Shown here one piece after another: positions 38,362-48,279 of a DNA stretch of 64,000 bases. A program made the translations under genes and the position numbers. The stretch lies in assembly GCF_003290025.1 (NCBI RefSeq), contig NZ_QNHG01000003.1:336460-400459 (forward strand), in the 5' to 3' direction. Origin of the DNA: Pseudogemmobacter bohemicus. GTDB taxonomy: Bacteria; Pseudomonadota; Alphaproteobacteria; Rhodobacterales; Rhodobacteraceae. Under the pieces are notes generated by a model. It did no database searches. It worked only from the letters and a program-made list of their open reading frames with translations, and was not told the DNA's origin. Positions within the stretch are counted from its first letter, which is position 1. The number at the start of each line of letters is the position of its first letter.

Positions 38362-39552
38362 ATGGCATTTCCTGAGCGGTTTTCGAACCTGCCGGATTAC
38401 GCATTTCCGCGTCTGCGGAAACTTCTCGACGCGCACGCCCCCGGCGGCGAACCGATTGCCATGTCCATCGGAGAGCCGAAGCACCCGATGCCCGATTTCG
38501 TGGCGGGGATTTTGGCTGATAATATCAACGGCTTCGGGGTCTATCCGCCGAATGACGGCACGCCGGGCCTCCTGGATGCGATTTCCGGCTGGATCCGCCG
38601 CCGCTACGGCGTGGATATCTCTGAGAACAGGCTGATGGCGCTGAACGGCACCCGCGAGGGGCTCTTCAACGCCGCCCTTGCGCTCGCGCCCGAGGTGAAG
38701 GGCGGCAAGCGCCCCGTGATGCTGATGCCGAACCCGTTCTACCAGGTCTATGCCGTGGCGGCGCTGGCCGCCGGAGCCGAGCCGGTCTATGTGCCTGCAA
38801 CGGCGGCAACCGGCTATCTGCCTGATTATGCCGCGCTTCCCGTGGAAGTTCTGGACCGCGCCGTGGTGGCCTGGATCTGCTCGCCCGCCAATCCACAAGG
38901 GGCGGTGGCGCCGCGCGACTATCTTGCCGATCTGCTGGATCTGGCCGAAAAACACGATTTCCGCGTCTTTGCCGATGAATGCTATTCCGAGATCTGGCGC
39001 GAGGCACCGCCTCCGGGTCTGCTGGATGTGGCCGGCCTGAAGGGAGCCGATCCCGAGAAATACGCGGTTTTCCATTCGCTGTCCAAGCGCTCGAACATGC
39101 CCGGGCTCAGGTCGGGCTTCGTCGCGACCGGGCCGGAATCGATGATCCGCATCCGGCGGCTCCGCTCTTTCGCCGGGGCGCCATTGCCGCTGCCCTTGCA
39201 GCTGGTGGCCGAGGCCTGCTGGCGCGACGAGGCGCATGTCGCGGCAAGCCTTGCGCTTTATCAGAACAAATACCGCATGGCTGCCGAGGTCTTTTCCGGC
39301 CAGCAGGGGTTCCGGCTGCCCGATGGCGGCATGTTCCTCTGGCTGCCCGTGCCCGAGACGGTCGGGGATGGCGAGGCGGCAACGCTGAAGCTCTGGCAGA
39401 AAACCGGGGTCCGGGTGCTGCCCGGCGCCTATCTTTCGCGCGAGCTGGGCGCAGAGAATCCGGGGCGGGATTATATAAGAGTGGCGCTTGTTGCGCCCGA
39501 AGAAGAAACGCAGAGCGGGCTGATAAAGCTGCGCGACTGCCTGTTCGGTTGA
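38362..39552 (+). CDS. Class I/II aminotransferase, probably succinyldiaminopimelate transaminase
   Basis: 396-residue PLP enzyme. The PLP lysine lies in HSLSKRSNMPGLRSGF, a hallmark of the DapC-type branch. Other conserved parts are SIGEPKHPMPDF, VYPPNDGTPGLLDAI, LNGTREGLF, PNPFYQVY and FADECYSEIW. In this family the gene usually encodes N-succinyl-L,L-diaminopimelate aminotransferase for lysine and peptidoglycan synthesis. Broader substrate range is possible. It lies 15 bases before ftsK on the same strand. Confidence 0.85.
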   Translation: MAFPERFSNLPDYAFPRLRKLLDAHAPGGEPIAMSIGEPKHPMPDFVAGILADNINGFGVYPPNDGTPGLLDAISGWIRRRYGVDISENRLMALNGTREGLFNAALALAPEVKGGKRPVMLMPNPFYQVYAVAALAAGAEPVYVPATAATGYLPDYAALPVEVLDRAVVAWICSPANPQGAVAPRDYLADLLDLAEKHDFRVFADECYSEIWREAPPPGLLDVAGLKGADPEKYAVFHSLSKRSNMPGLRSGFVATGPESMIRIRRLRSFAGAPLPLPLQLVAEACWRDEAHVAASLALYQNKYRMAAEVFSGQQGFRLPDGGMFLWLPVPETVGDGEAATLKLWQKTGVRVLPGAYLSRELGAENPGRDYIRVALVAPEEETQSGLIKLRDCLFG

Positions 39553-39567
39553 GGGGACGGCTAAAGC

Positions 39568-42500
39568 ATGGCGAGCTTTCAGATGAGGCAAAGAGACCCC
39601 CTTCTCGATCAGGGCACCCAGGCGATGCTGGAGCGCCGTGGCCGCGAGCTGATCGGCATCGCGCTGGTGGTGACCGCGTTTCTGCTGGTGCTGATGCTGG
39701 CAAGCTATTCGCCCGAGGATCCGGGCTGGATGGTGTCCACCCAGGAGCCGGCCAGGAATCTGCTGGGCCGTTTCGGCGCCGCCCTTGCCTCGACGCTGAC
39801 CATTCTGATCGGCCAGGGTGCCTGGTCGCTGCCCCTGATTCTGGGTCTCTGGGGCGGGCGGTTCATCCTGCATTGCGGTGCGGACCGGGTGATCGGTCGC
39901 GTCGTCTTTGCGGTGGGGGGGGTGGCGCTGGCCTCGGCCTGGGCCTCGACCCTGACCGTGCCCCAGGGCTGGCCGCATTCCTTTGGTTATGGCGGGCTTT
40001 TTGGCGATACCGTTGTGGGTGCGCTGGTCGGCATCGTGCCTGGATCCATCGAATTCTCGCTGCGGGTGGTGTCTTTCCTCAGCTTCTTCGGCATGATCGC
40101 GGCGCTTTTGTTCGTGACCGGCTTCAACCGGGTTGAGCTGGTGACGATCCGCCTCACGCTGATGCATGGTTCGGTCATGCTCTATTCGATGCTGATGCAA
40201 CTGATGGGCAAAGGCGCGAGCGAGGCAATGGGGCGGGCCCGCATCATGGCGGGCGATATGATCGAGCGTCGCCGACTGGCGAAAGAGGCCGCTCCGCTGC
40301 GCCACGAGCCGCAGACCGGCACGCCCCAGGCCGGCGCCTATGGCACGCCGCAGCCGATGCAGAACCGCAATTCGGTGGTGCGCCGGGCCGAGCCGCAGCG
40401 CCCCGAGCAGCAGCGCATGGAACCCGCCGTGATCGCCGATCCCGAACCCGCGCCGCTGGCGGCCGGGGCGGCCTGGAACGCGCCTTCGACGTTGCGCGCC
40501 GATCAGCGCTATGGCGGCCAGCCAGCCTATCCTGCCTTGCAGGAGACGCCGAAGGAAAAGCTGGGCTTCCTTGCCCGTATGCGCCGGGTGGTCGATCCCG
40601 AGCCCGAACTGGTCGAGCCGCTGGCGCCGGCTGCGCAGTATGAGACCGAGGCGCCTGGCGATGACCGGATCCGCGCCCGGATTTCCGATGCGATCCGCGC
40701 CCGCGCCCGCGGGGCGGTTCCGGCTGCGGCCCCCGCCGGGCCGGCTCTGACGCCCTTGCAGGCCGCGATTGCTGCGCGCCGGGCCGAGCCGCCGATGCTG
40801 CGCCCGCGCCGTCCGGCACCGCTGATCGCCGATACAAGGCCGCGCGCGCTTCACGCTGAGCCGCCGATGACCGCCGCCCAGGCTCTGGCCGAGGCCGGAG
40901 AGATGGACGAGGCGGATGCGCTCGCCTGGGATCAGGCGGCTGAGAATGGCTATGGCTATCAGCCGGGATATACGTCCGGGGACGAGGATTTCACCGATGA
41001 CGAGGCATGGAGCGACGACGAGGGCGATTTCACCCCGGCGCCGGATTTTCACGCCGCCCAGCCGCTGACCACCCGTGCCGAGCCGCCGCTGATGGCGTCC
41101 GGCATCGTGCCGCGCGCCGCACAGCCGGAATATGAACCCGCCACAGACTGGCAGCCGGACGAGGATTTCGAGCCCGATTACGATCCGACCCCGGTGGCCG
41201 CGCCACGCCTTGCGCCGGTGCTTGACCGCCGCCCGATCGTGCAGGTCCCAGTGAAAAAGCCGGTCCAGCAATCCAGCCGCGCCCAGGCCGAGGCACAGCC
41301 CTCGCTCAGGTTCGAAGAGGCGCATCAGGACTTTGAGCTGCCACCGCTTGCGCTTCTTTCGGCGCCGTCCGGGGCCTCGGGCCAGCAGCTCTCGGATGAG
41401 GCGCTGGAAGAAAACGCCCGGATGCTGGAATCGGTGCTGGATGATTATGGCGTCAAGGGCGAGATCGTCTCGGTCCGCCCTGGCCCGGTGGTCACCATGT
41501 ATGAACTGGAACCGGCGCCGGGCCTGAAAGCCAGCCGCGTGATCGGTCTTGCGGATGATATCGCGCGGTCAATGTCGGCGCTTTCGGCGCGGGTTTCGAC
41601 CGTGCCGGGCCGTTCGGTGATCGGGATCGAGCTGCCGAATGCGTATCGCGAAAAGGTCTTCCTGCGCGAGATTTTTGCCAGCCGCGAATTCGGTGACGGG
41701 CAGCAGCGCCTGCCTCTGGCTCTGGGCAAGGATATCGGCGGTGCGCCGATTGTCGCGAACCTGGCCAAGATGCCTCACCTTCTGATCGCGGGGACCACGG
41801 GGTCGGGGAAATCGGTGGCGATCAACACGATGATCCTGTCGCTGCTTTACAAGCTGACGCCGGATGAATGCCGCCTGATTATGATCGACCCCAAGATGCT
41901 GGAACTGTCGGTTTACGATGGCATCCCGCATCTCCTCAGCCCCGTGGTGACCGACCCGAAAAAGGCGGTTGTCGCGCTGAAATGGGTCGTGGGCGAGATG
42001 GAAGAGCGCTATCGCCGCATGTCGAAAATGGGTGTGAGGAACATCGAAGGCTATAATGGCCGCGTCCGCGAGGCGCTGTCCAAAGGCGAGATGTTCAAAC
42101 GTACGATCCAGACCGGCTTTGACGACGAGACCGGCGATCCGGTCTTCGAGACCGACGAATTCGCGCCGCAGCCCTTCCCCTATATCGTGGTCGTGGTCGA
42201 CGAGATGGCCGACCTGATGATGGTCGCAGGCAAGGAAATCGAGGCCTGTATCCAGCGTCTGGCACAGATGGCGCGGGCCTCGGGGATCCACCTGATCATG
42301 GCGACGCAGCGCCCGTCTGTGGACGTCATCACCGGCACGATCAAGGCGAACTTCCCGACCCGGATTTCCTTCCAGGTGACGTCGAAAATCGACAGCCGCA
42401 CGATCCTTGGTGAGATGGGGGCCGAGCAACTGCTGGGCCAGGGTGATATGCTTTACATGGGCAATGGCCAGCGCATCTCGCGGATCCATGGCCCCTTTGT

Positions 42501-42837
42501 CTCGGATGAGGAAGTCGAGGAAATCGTCAACCATCTCAAGAGCTTTGGTCCCCCCTCCTATATGTCGGGCGTGGTTGAGGGGCCGGATGAAGAGAATGCC
42601 GCCGATATCGACCAGGTGTTGGGTCTTGGCGGCAATACCGATGGCGAGGACGCGCTTTACGACCAGGCGGTGCAGATCGTCGCGCGGGACCGCAAATGCT
42701 CGACCTCTTACATTCAGCGCAAACTGGGCATCGGCTATAACAAAGCCGCGCGTCTGGTGGAGCAGATGGAAGAGCAGGGCGTCGTGACGCCGGCGAACCA
42801 TGTTGGCAAGCGCGAGATCCTCATCCCCGAGGCGTAA
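39568..42837 (+). CDS. ftsK: DNA translocase FtsK
   Basis: 1089-residue chromosome segregation motor at the division septum. The N-terminal 200 residues hold four membrane spans. A Pro/Ala/Glu-rich linker of about 400 residues follows. The motor has Walker A GTTGSGKS at about 741-748, Walker [13 protein letters not shown], and the [10 protein letters not shown] and [23 protein letters not shown] segments. The C-terminal gamma winged helix ([28 protein letters not shown]) would read KOPS sites. It follows the aminotransferase by 15 bases. lolA, often its neighbour in this family, is displaced by 3.4 kb. Confidence 0.97.
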   Translation: MASFQMRQRDPLLDQGTQAMLERRGRELIGIALVVTAFLLVLMLASYSPEDPGWMVSTQEPARNLLGRFGAALASTLTILIGQGAWSLPLILGLWGGRFILHCGADRVIGRVVFAVGGVALASAWASTLTVPQGWPHSFGYGGLFGDTVVGALVGIVPGSIEFSLRVVSFLSFFGMIAALLFVTGFNRVELVTIRLTLMHGSVMLYSMLMQLMGKGASEAMGRARIMAGDMIERRRLAKEAAPLRHEPQTGTPQAGAYGTPQPMQNRNSVVRRAEPQRPEQQRMEPAVIADPEPAPLAAGAAWNAPSTLRADQRYGGQPAYPALQETPKEKLGFLARMRRVVDPEPELVEPLAPAAQYETEAPGDDRIRARISDAIRARARGAVPAAAPAGPALTPLQAAIAARRAEPPMLRPRRPAPLIADTRPRALHAEPPMTAAQALAEAGEMDEADALAWDQAAENGYGYQPGYTSGDEDFTDDEAWSDDEGDFTPAPDFHAAQPLTTRAEPPLMASGIVPRAAQPEYEPATDWQPDEDFEPDYDPTPVAAPRLAPVLDRRPIVQVPVKKPVQQSSRAQAEAQPSLRFEEAHQDFELPPLALLSAPSGASGQQLSDEALEENARMLESVLDDYGVKGEIVSVRPGPVVTMYELEPAPGLKASRVIGLADDIARSMSALSARVSTVPGRSVIGIELPNAYREKVFLREIFASREFGDGQQRLPLALGKDIGGAPIVANLAKMPHLLIAGTTGSGKSVAINTMILSLLYKLTPDECRLIMIDPKMLELSVYDGIPHLLSPVVTDPKKAVVALKWVVGEMEERYRRMSKMGVRNIEGYNGRVREALSKGEMFKRTIQTGFDDETGDPVFETDEFAPQPFPYIVVVVDEMADLMMVAGKEIEACIQRLAQMARASGIHLIMATQRPSVDVITGTIKANFPTRISFQVTSKIDSRTILGEMGAEQLLGQGDMLYMGNGQRISRIHGPFVSDEEVEEIVNHLKSFGPPSYMSGVVEGPDEENAADIDQVLGLGGNTDGEDALYDQAVQIVARDRKCSTSYIQRKLGIGYNKAARLVEQMEEQGVVTPANHVGKREILIPEA

Positions 42838-43160
42838 GGCCATCGTCGGGCCTGACGCCTGTGGCCAGGGCCATCAGGCGCCAAGTCACAGGCGCAAACG
42901 GGCCGGATATCATGGTGCGGCCCCCATCGTGATCCCGGCAGGCCGCAGGGATGTGAGAGCAGAGAGGCCGGGGCGCGCTCTGCCTCCCTTATCACGGTTG
43001 CGACCGATGATGCGGTGAAGCGCCCGTATCAATCCGCCTCTCCCGGCGCGGGGAGGCTGGCCCGCAGGTCGCACGCGCCTTTGCCCCCTGGGCTTTGGCA
43101 GACATGGCGCGAAACAGCGCGGGATTACGGTCAGTATCCGCCATGAAGTGCGCCACAGGC
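42838..43160. other. Non-coding gap after ftsK
   Basis: 323 bases without a credible gene. The first 60 bases can fold with repeated GGCC blocks (GGCCTGACGCC / TGGCCAGGGCCA). This may act as an ftsK terminator, but there is no T tract. No RNA gene is recognised. Confidence 0.4.
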
Positions 43161-44060
43161 TCAGCCGCAAGCTGGCTGGTCCCGGGATCTGTCCTGGCGC
43201 TCAGCTGCAGTTCCGGCTTGTGGGGGGGGGAAGCCGGCGGCGATCGCGCGGACATAACTGCCGTAAAGCGCGTTCTTGTTGGTGGCGGTGGCGCGATCGG
43301 CAAAGGTCTCGCCAATCCCGTCATCAAGATGCGGACAGGTGACAGGCTGCAGGCCCGCATAGCGCGGGTTGCCCATGATGACGTGGATGTCGGGGTCCTG
43401 CCGGCGGCGGCGCCCGGAAGTGTCGGGCATGACGAGAGCCAGTTCATCCTTGCCCTTGGACACGGCCAAAGTGTCGGCCAGAAGGATGCCGTTGAAGGGC
43501 GCGTAGCGGCGCGAGCGCGCTTCGCAGACGGACTCGATGTTGATCGCGGCGATGTAACAGGTCGGCAGCGCGATTTTACTCGCGTGCTGCCCCTGGCGGA
43601 ATTTGTGTTCCGGCTGGCCGGGCCGGATCAGGCCCGATTGCAGCAGAGGCGTGAGGACGGTGCCCGTGCAGGGGAAGGGGGCGAACACCAGGAGGCGAGG
43701 GTCTGGCCGAACGCGTCCTCCGGCACCGCACTGACGGAACAGCTACTGAAATCGACGATCCCGACGGGGTGCGGACGATGCCCGGCATGTCGCCGGTGGA
43801 TGCGGATGACGTTGCTCTCCTTCTGTCCATCACATGCGGCGCCCGTGGTCCGGCGTGCTGCGTCGCAAATGATGGGGCCGACCAACCCATCCCGTGACCA
43901 GGCTGCGCATCCGGGATGGTCTGGCTCGACCGACAGGGGGAGAAGACCACGGCCATCCTGCCAGGAGCTGAACCATCAACGCCCGCCGCCAGAACGCGGG
44001 CATCGTGGATTGCCGGGAAAGGCCGGATCCAGCGCACTGCTTTCGGCGACATCATCCTTT
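43161..44060 (-). pseudogene. Degenerate type ISP restriction-modification enzyme
   Basis: Minus-strand fragments in several frames. The upstream part has IICDAARRTTGAACDGQKES, the helicase motif II region with DEAH changed to DAAR. Then come VGIVDFSSCSV...FGQTLAS and a degraded SAM-binding motif (PFPCTGTVLTPLLQSGLI for DPFTGTGTF). The methyltransferase part reads YIAAINIESV, VIMGNPRYAG (NPPY changed to NPRY) and ATATNKNALYGSYVRAI. The order helicase then N6-adenine methyltransferase is that of type ISP enzymes. Intact genes exceed 1500 codons, so most is deleted. A 9-G tract at 43222-43230 lies near the end. Confidence 0.65.
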
Positions 44061-44700
44061 GCGACCCGCCGCTTGCCCGCCTGGGTGTCCGGACAAACGG
44101 CAAAGACTGCGCGCGCGTGATCGCGGCATTGGTCCGTTCACGCATGGTCCGCGTTGTCAAAGCCGGTATGGACCCCAGGAACAGGCCCCGGCCCCGCCAG
44201 GCTCTCCGGCGATTTTCAGGACGGTGAAAGCATGCCCGGTGCCGCAGCCCGTCGATCCTTTTGAAGATATCACAAGGACAGGGTTGGACTGACGCTTTGA
44301 TGCGGACAGGATTGTTGATCATCCGCAGATACCGCTGTGAATGAGGGTGCCATGGTGTTTGGGCCGTGCCGAAATGCCTGCTTCGGGGGCGGTTGGGGCC
44401 CGGGCCCATGTGGTTCCCCCTGTGGTTCCCCGGTTGCCCCCAAGAGGCTGCAACACCTGTTCAGAAAGCACCAGGGACATCCGGTGCTTCGCATGTGACC
44501 TGATCTGGCCGCCGCCGGAGAAAACGCGCCCATCCCGGGATTGCTGCAAGCCGCGCCTTTGCCGGAGGCCAAACTGACCGGCGGTGTCGATACCAGCGTC
44601 CCCGACCGCCAGCGCGACGCGCCGGAGCGCGTTACAGATCGGCCATGTTCCTGAGATCATTGCCGGATATCAGCAAATCCGGCTGACCGATGCCTCAGGG
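44061..44700. other. Unassigned decayed region between RM remnant and pmtA
   Basis: About 640 bases with short frames only. None has a recognisable domain or a convincing ribosome site. The base composition is GC-rich but codon-position bias is poor. It probably belongs to the same eroded insertion as the restriction-enzyme remnant. Confidence 0.45.
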
Positions 44701-45315
44701 TCAGACCCGCTCCAGCACCAGCCAGGTCATCGCCCCCAAAGGCGGCAGCGGGCGGCGTTCAACCAAGCGCAGGCGGGCATCGCCCAGCACGCGGGCGATG
44801 GGGAAATCGGCCTGCCAGCCCAGCTGATGCTGGAAGGGCTGGATCAGCCTTTCCGCGAATTTAAGCGGGCCCTTCTTCTGGGCGGCGAAATGGTTGGTGA
44901 TCAGCACATGCGCACCGGGGCGGCAGACGCGGGCGATCTCGGACAGGGCCTTTTCGGGGTCGGGCACCACCGACAGAACATGCATGGCAGAGACGGTGTC
45001 GAAACTCGCATCCGGGAAATCCAGCACCTGGGCATCCATCTGCCGCAGTGAAACATTGGTCAGCCGGTGTTCGCGCACCCGCGTCTCGGCCCGGGCCAGC
45101 ATCTCTGTCGAGAAATCAATGCCGGTGATCGTTACGCCAGGCCCGTAAAGTGGCAAGGCAAGGCCGGTGCCGACCCCCACCTCCAGCACATCGCCGCCGC
45201 GTGCGGTCGCATGCGAGGTGGCGCGTTTGCGCCCTTCATGGAAGACCTTGCCAAAGACCGAATCATAGACCGGCGCCCAGCGTTTATACGAGGCGGTGAC
45301 GGCGGCGGCTTTCAT
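44701..45315 (-). CDS. pmtA: Phosphatidylethanolamine N-methyltransferase-like enzyme
   Basis: 204-residue class I SAM methyltransferase close to the R. sphaeroides-type PmtA, which methylates phosphatidylethanolamine stepwise to phosphatidylcholine. It has ASYKRWAPVYDSVFGKVF at the start, SAM loop VLEVGVGTGLALPLY, ITGIDFSTEML, FDTVSAMHVLSVVPDPEKAL and ARVCRPGAHVLITNHF. The ATG at 45315 gives the family start. Other small-molecule methyltransferases remain possible, but length and start agree well with PmtA. Confidence 0.82.
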   Translation of the reverse strand: MKAAAVTASYKRWAPVYDSVFGKVFHEGRKRATSHATARGGDVLEVGVGTGLALPLYGPGVTITGIDFSTEMLARAETRVREHRLTNVSLRQMDAQVLDFPDASFDTVSAMHVLSVVPDPEKALSEIARVCRPGAHVLITNHFAAQKKGPLKFAERLIQPFQHQLGWQADFPIARVLGDARLRLVERRPLPPLGAMTWLVLERV

Positions 45316-45531
45316 TCGGTGTCTCCCTGTTTTCCCGCCAGATCGCCAGGGCGCCAGACCGGGCGCGCCGCCCGATTTTCCGCGCCGGTGCAATGACCTG
45401 GGCACAGCGGCGATTTCTGTCAGAGCTTTACGCAAGGTCAAGTCCGGTTTTGCCGGAAATGTCGCATCAGCGCGCGAAGTGGCCGTTTTCAGCAAAGCAC
45501 CGCCTGGTCCTCGGGCGAATGCGCCGCCCGG

Positions 45532-46062
45532 TCATTGCAGGTAATGGCCGATTTCCGTGCGCAGATCGCCGATCCGCTGCATCGTGAGCCGCGCCTTGCA
45601 TTCGGAGATGGTGGCGCTGCTGCCGCTCATCAGCGCCCCGTAAGAGACGTTCAGCTCACAGGTGCTGTCGCGCACCTCCAGCCAGGCGCGTTGCGATTTG
45701 CGCAAAAGCGCCTCCTGGCCCTGATAGGCCGAGCCGGCGAACTCGGCTTCGATCTGTTTCGTGCGCACCAGCACGGTCTTGTAGAACTGGTTCAGCAGCC
45801 GGTCGGCCTGGGTGAAAGCCTCATGCGCGCAGCCATGCGAGAGGAAATAGCCCGCCTCGGGCTCGGTCTGCATCAGGGTCTCGCGGCAGGCATTGATCTG
45901 GCTGACGATACAGGCGCCGGCGGCTTCCGCCGCGCCGGTCTCGCAGCCGGAGGCGCGGATTACCTCGCGATACCAGGCCTCGGAAATCTCGGAGCGGGCG
46001 GCACTGGCGGGAATCAGCAGGGCAGGCGCCAGCAAAAGCAGGATGGTCAGCAGGGCCTTCAT
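45532..46062 (-). CDS. LprI-like (lysozyme-inhibitor) exported protein
   Basis: 176 residues with signal peptide MKALLTILLLLAPALLIPASA. The mature part matches the DUF1311/LprI pattern: a cysteine pair in CETGAAEAAGACIVSQINAC, then a helical QADRLLNQFYKTVL segment, LLRKSQRAWLEVRDSTCELN and C-terminal ISECKARLTMQRIGDLRTEI. Homologues include a mycobacterial lipoprotein that inhibits lysozyme. Its role in this organism is inferred only. Confidence 0.85.
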   Translation of the reverse strand: MKALLTILLLLAPALLIPASAARSEISEAWYREVIRASGCETGAAEAAGACIVSQINACRETLMQTEPEAGYFLSHGCAHEAFTQADRLLNQFYKTVLVRTKQIEAEFAGSAYQGQEALLRKSQRAWLEVRDSTCELNVSYGALMSGSSATISECKARLTMQRIGDLRTEIGHYLQ

Positions 46063-46251
46063 CGCAAATCCTCCGGCTGGTTTTGCGCGGGTTACGGCGC
46101 AATTCTGGGTGATCATGGTGGCAACTGTGCCAGCGCAATCTGACACAGCGCTGTCAGCCCTGCGAGGCGGGAATTCACGCCCCCGGCACAAAGCCGCGAG
46201 TATTGTTGCAGAGGGATTTCCGCAGCCGGGCCGGGCGGTTATATTGATGCC

Positions 46252-46866
46252 ATGGATCGTCGCACCGCGCTTCTCGCCCCGCTCGCCCTTGCTTTGCCCG
46301 TTGTGCTGGCCGGCCGGCCTGCCCTTGCGGACAAGATTTCCCTCAACGCGCTGTCGAATTACCTGAACGGCCTTTCCACGGTCGAGACGGATTTCACCCA
46401 GATCAACGGCGATGGCTCGGTCTCGACCGGCAAGCTGTTTATCCGCCGCCCCGGACGCGTGCGCTTTCAATATGCGCCACCGGACAGGTCGCTGGTGCTG
46501 GCCAGCGGCGGCAATGTCGCGATCTTTGACGGCAAATCGAACTCTTCGCCCGAGCAATATCCGCTGCGCCGCACGCCGCTGAACCTGATTCTGGCGCAGA
46601 ATATCAATCTGGGCCAGGCGCGGATGGTGATCGGCCACAAGGAGGACGGGACCTCGACCAGAGTGACGGCCCAGGATCCGGAATATCCCGAATATGGCAC
46701 GATCGAGCTGGTCTTCACCGCCGATCCGGTCGAGCTGCGGCAATGGGTGATCACCGATGATCTGGGTCAGCAGACCACCGTGATCCTTGGCGAGATGAAG
46801 AAGGGTGGCAAACTGGGCGATACGCTCTTTTCGATCCCGGTCGAGATGGGCAAGCGCAAGGGCTGA
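46252..46866 (+). CDS. lolA: Outer-membrane lipoprotein carrier protein LolA
   Basis: 204-residue periplasmic chaperone ferrying lipoproteins from LolCDE to the outer membrane. The signal peptide has MDRRTALLAPLALALPVVLA. The mature part includes LSTVETDFTQINGDGSVSTGKLFIRRPGRVRFQYAPP, the hallmark LolA strand region, followed by LNLILAQNINLG and VFTADPVELRQWVITDDLGQQTTV. It is relevant to the several lipoproteins encoded in this window. A strong terminator follows. Confidence 0.95.
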   Translation: MDRRTALLAPLALALPVVLAGRPALADKISLNALSNYLNGLSTVETDFTQINGDGSVSTGKLFIRRPGRVRFQYAPPDRSLVLASGGNVAIFDGKSNSSPEQYPLRRTPLNLILAQNINLGQARMVIGHKEDGTSTRVTAQDPEYPEYGTIELVFTADPVELRQWVITDDLGQQTTVILGEMKKGGKLGDTLFSIPVEMGKRKG

Positions 46867-46896
46867 TGCCCGCATTCAGACGAACCCGCATTCAGA

Positions 46897-46928
46897 CAAA
46901 AAAGGCGGGCCATCTGGCCCGCCTTTTG
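46897..46928. terminator. Bidirectional terminator between lolA and the lytic transglycosylase
   Basis: Perfect stem AAAAGGCGGGCCA / TGGCCCGCCTTTT with a 2-base loop centre, A-rich on one side and T-rich on the other. It serves convergent genes on both strands. Confidence 0.85.
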
Positions 46929-46966
46929 CAATTCCTGTGTTCGGTGGCGCCAGCCGGGAACTGGCC

Positions 46967-47551
46967 TCAGCGGCCGCAACCGGCCAGCTGGGCGCGATAC
47001 ATTTCTGAGCGCGCGCCGACTTTTTTCGCCACTTCGACCAGCCAGGGCTTGTCGAGATAGCTTTGCCGCGTGAACCCGGACCGGCCCTCGTGATAGGCGA
47101 GATACTGGTTCTCGGCATCTTCTTTGGAAATCCCCAGCCGGCGGGCCGAGCCGTCCATATACCAGCCCATGAAATCGGTCGCATCGCGGATATCGTCGCG
47201 TTTGCGCCTGCCGCCCTGGTCTTTCAGATATTCCTCCCAGGTGCCGTTCAGCGCCTGGCTGTAGCCATAAGCCGTGCTTTGCCGCCCCATCGGGATCACG
47301 CCAAGTGCCCAGCGATGCGGCGTCTGCGCATTGCCGATGAATTTCGATTCCTGGTGGATCGAAGCCATCTGGACATTTACCGGGATGCCCCATTTCCGTT
47401 CGGTTGCCTGCATCGCCCGCAAATATTGCGGTCGCTCGCGTACAATTGCGCAAGCATTGTCCAGTTCGCGGGGCGCCGTGAAATTCGCTTTTCCGCCCCC
47501 ACAGGAGGCCAGCAACAAAAGCAACAACGCCGCACGGAGAAACCTGCTCAT
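46967..47551 (-). CDS. Transglycosylase SLT-domain lipoprotein
   Basis: 194-residue predicted lipoprotein, signal peptide MSRFLRAALLLLLLASC with lipobox LASC. The mature part has the lysozyme-like core: MASIHQESKF with the catalytic glutamate, AYGYSQALNGTWEEY and FMGWYMDGSARRLGI, ending in a short tail with YRAQLAGCG. It probably cleaves peptidoglycan glycan strands at the outer membrane. The ATG at 47551 is chosen for the signal peptide; an ATG 15 bases earlier is possible. Confidence 0.88.
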   Translation of the reverse strand: MSRFLRAALLLLLLASCGGGKANFTAPRELDNACAIVRERPQYLRAMQATERKWGIPVNVQMASIHQESKFIGNAQTPHRWALGVIPMGRQSTAYGYSQALNGTWEEYLKDQGGRRKRDDIRDATDFMGWYMDGSARRLGISKEDAENQYLAYHEGRSGFTRQSYLDKPWLVEVAKKVGARSEMYRAQLAGCGR

Positions 47552-47771
47552 CTGCCCCTCGTGCATTTTGTTTTTTGCGACTATAGCGCAAGCCGATGCC
47601 GGGGGGAACCGGCAGGAAGAGGTCTCTGTTCAGTTCTGCGCGAGCGGCGATCCGGCCGATTTTAAGCGAACTGTGGGGATACGATCCACAGACTGTTTCC
47701 CTTTGATTCGGTCTCGATTGTGGACAAGGGCGCCGTCCCGGCGTTAGGAACCGTGTGGGGGACTGTCACTG

Positions 47772-48098
47772 ATGTTCAAGACTCACGCCAAGTATCATAT
47801 CGGACAGGTGCTGATGCACCGCAAACACACCTTCCGCGGCGTGGTCTTTGATGTGGACGCCATGTTTTCGAATACCGATGAATGGTATGAAAACATTCCC
47901 GAGGAAAGCCGGCCCGACAAGGACCAGCCTTTCTACCATCTGCTGGCCGAGAATGACCAAAGCTATTACGTCGCCTATGTCTCGGAACAGAACCTGATTC
48001 CGGATGATACCGGCGAGCCGGTCGGCCATCCCGATCTTTGCGATCTGTTCGGAGATTTCGAGGATGGGCGCTACCCGCTGCAGTTCCAGCTGAACTGA
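47772..48098 (+). CDS. hspQ: Heat shock protein HspQ
   Basis: 108-residue small protein matching HspQ (YccV-like hemimethylated-DNA-binding fold): KYHIGQVLMHRKHTFRGVVFDVDAMFSNTDEWY, then YHLLAENDQSYYVAYVSEQNLIPD and DLFGDFEDGRY. HspQ is a Lon adaptor/specificity enhancer and modulates DnaA and heat-shock targets in enterics. The gene is monocistronic and followed by tandem hairpin repeats. Confidence 0.92.
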   Translation: MFKTHAKYHIGQVLMHRKHTFRGVVFDVDAMFSNTDEWYENIPEESRPDKDQPFYHLLAENDQSYYVAYVSEQNLIPDDTGEPVGHPDLCDLFGDFEDGRYPLQFQLN

Positions 48099-48105
48099 GC
48101 CCCCG

Positions 48106-48186
48106 CCGCCCGGAGGCGGCAATAATCGGGGTCCGCCCGGAGGCGGCAATAATCGGGCCCCGCCCGGGGGCGGCCCTCATCCGGGC
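48106..48186. repeat. Three tandem 27-base palindromic units after hspQ
   Basis: Units at 48106-48132, 48133-48159 and 48160-48186. The first two differ only at the last bases; the third has diverged. Each begins CCGCCCGGAGGCGG, which can fold, and the first two continue CAATAATCGGG. They begin 8 bases after the hspQ stop. They probably terminate or stabilise the hspQ transcript and are a likely site of copy-number variation. Confidence 0.7.
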
Positions 48187-48279
48187 TGGCCCGATGCGGC
48201 AAAAATCTTGCAGACGCTTACAGCTTGATAAGAATTTTGCCCCATCCTGCGCTGGAATGCAGTCAGGAAGGGGCAAGGC

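Noticed and set aside
38323-41325. 1000-codon open frame on the minus strand antisense to the aminotransferase and ftsK
   Set aside because: Translation is Arg/His/Gly-rich with no domain; ftsK and the aminotransferase on the plus strand have full motifs. The frame is open because of high GC at codon position 3.
43095-44120. 341-codon plus-strand frame in the restriction remnant
   Set aside because: No domain; the recognisable helicase and methyltransferase motifs are on the minus strand.
48106-48186. Tandem repeats after hspQ as a mini CRISPR
   Set aside because: Units abut directly with no spacers and each is a GC palindrome, which fits a terminator-like repeat.
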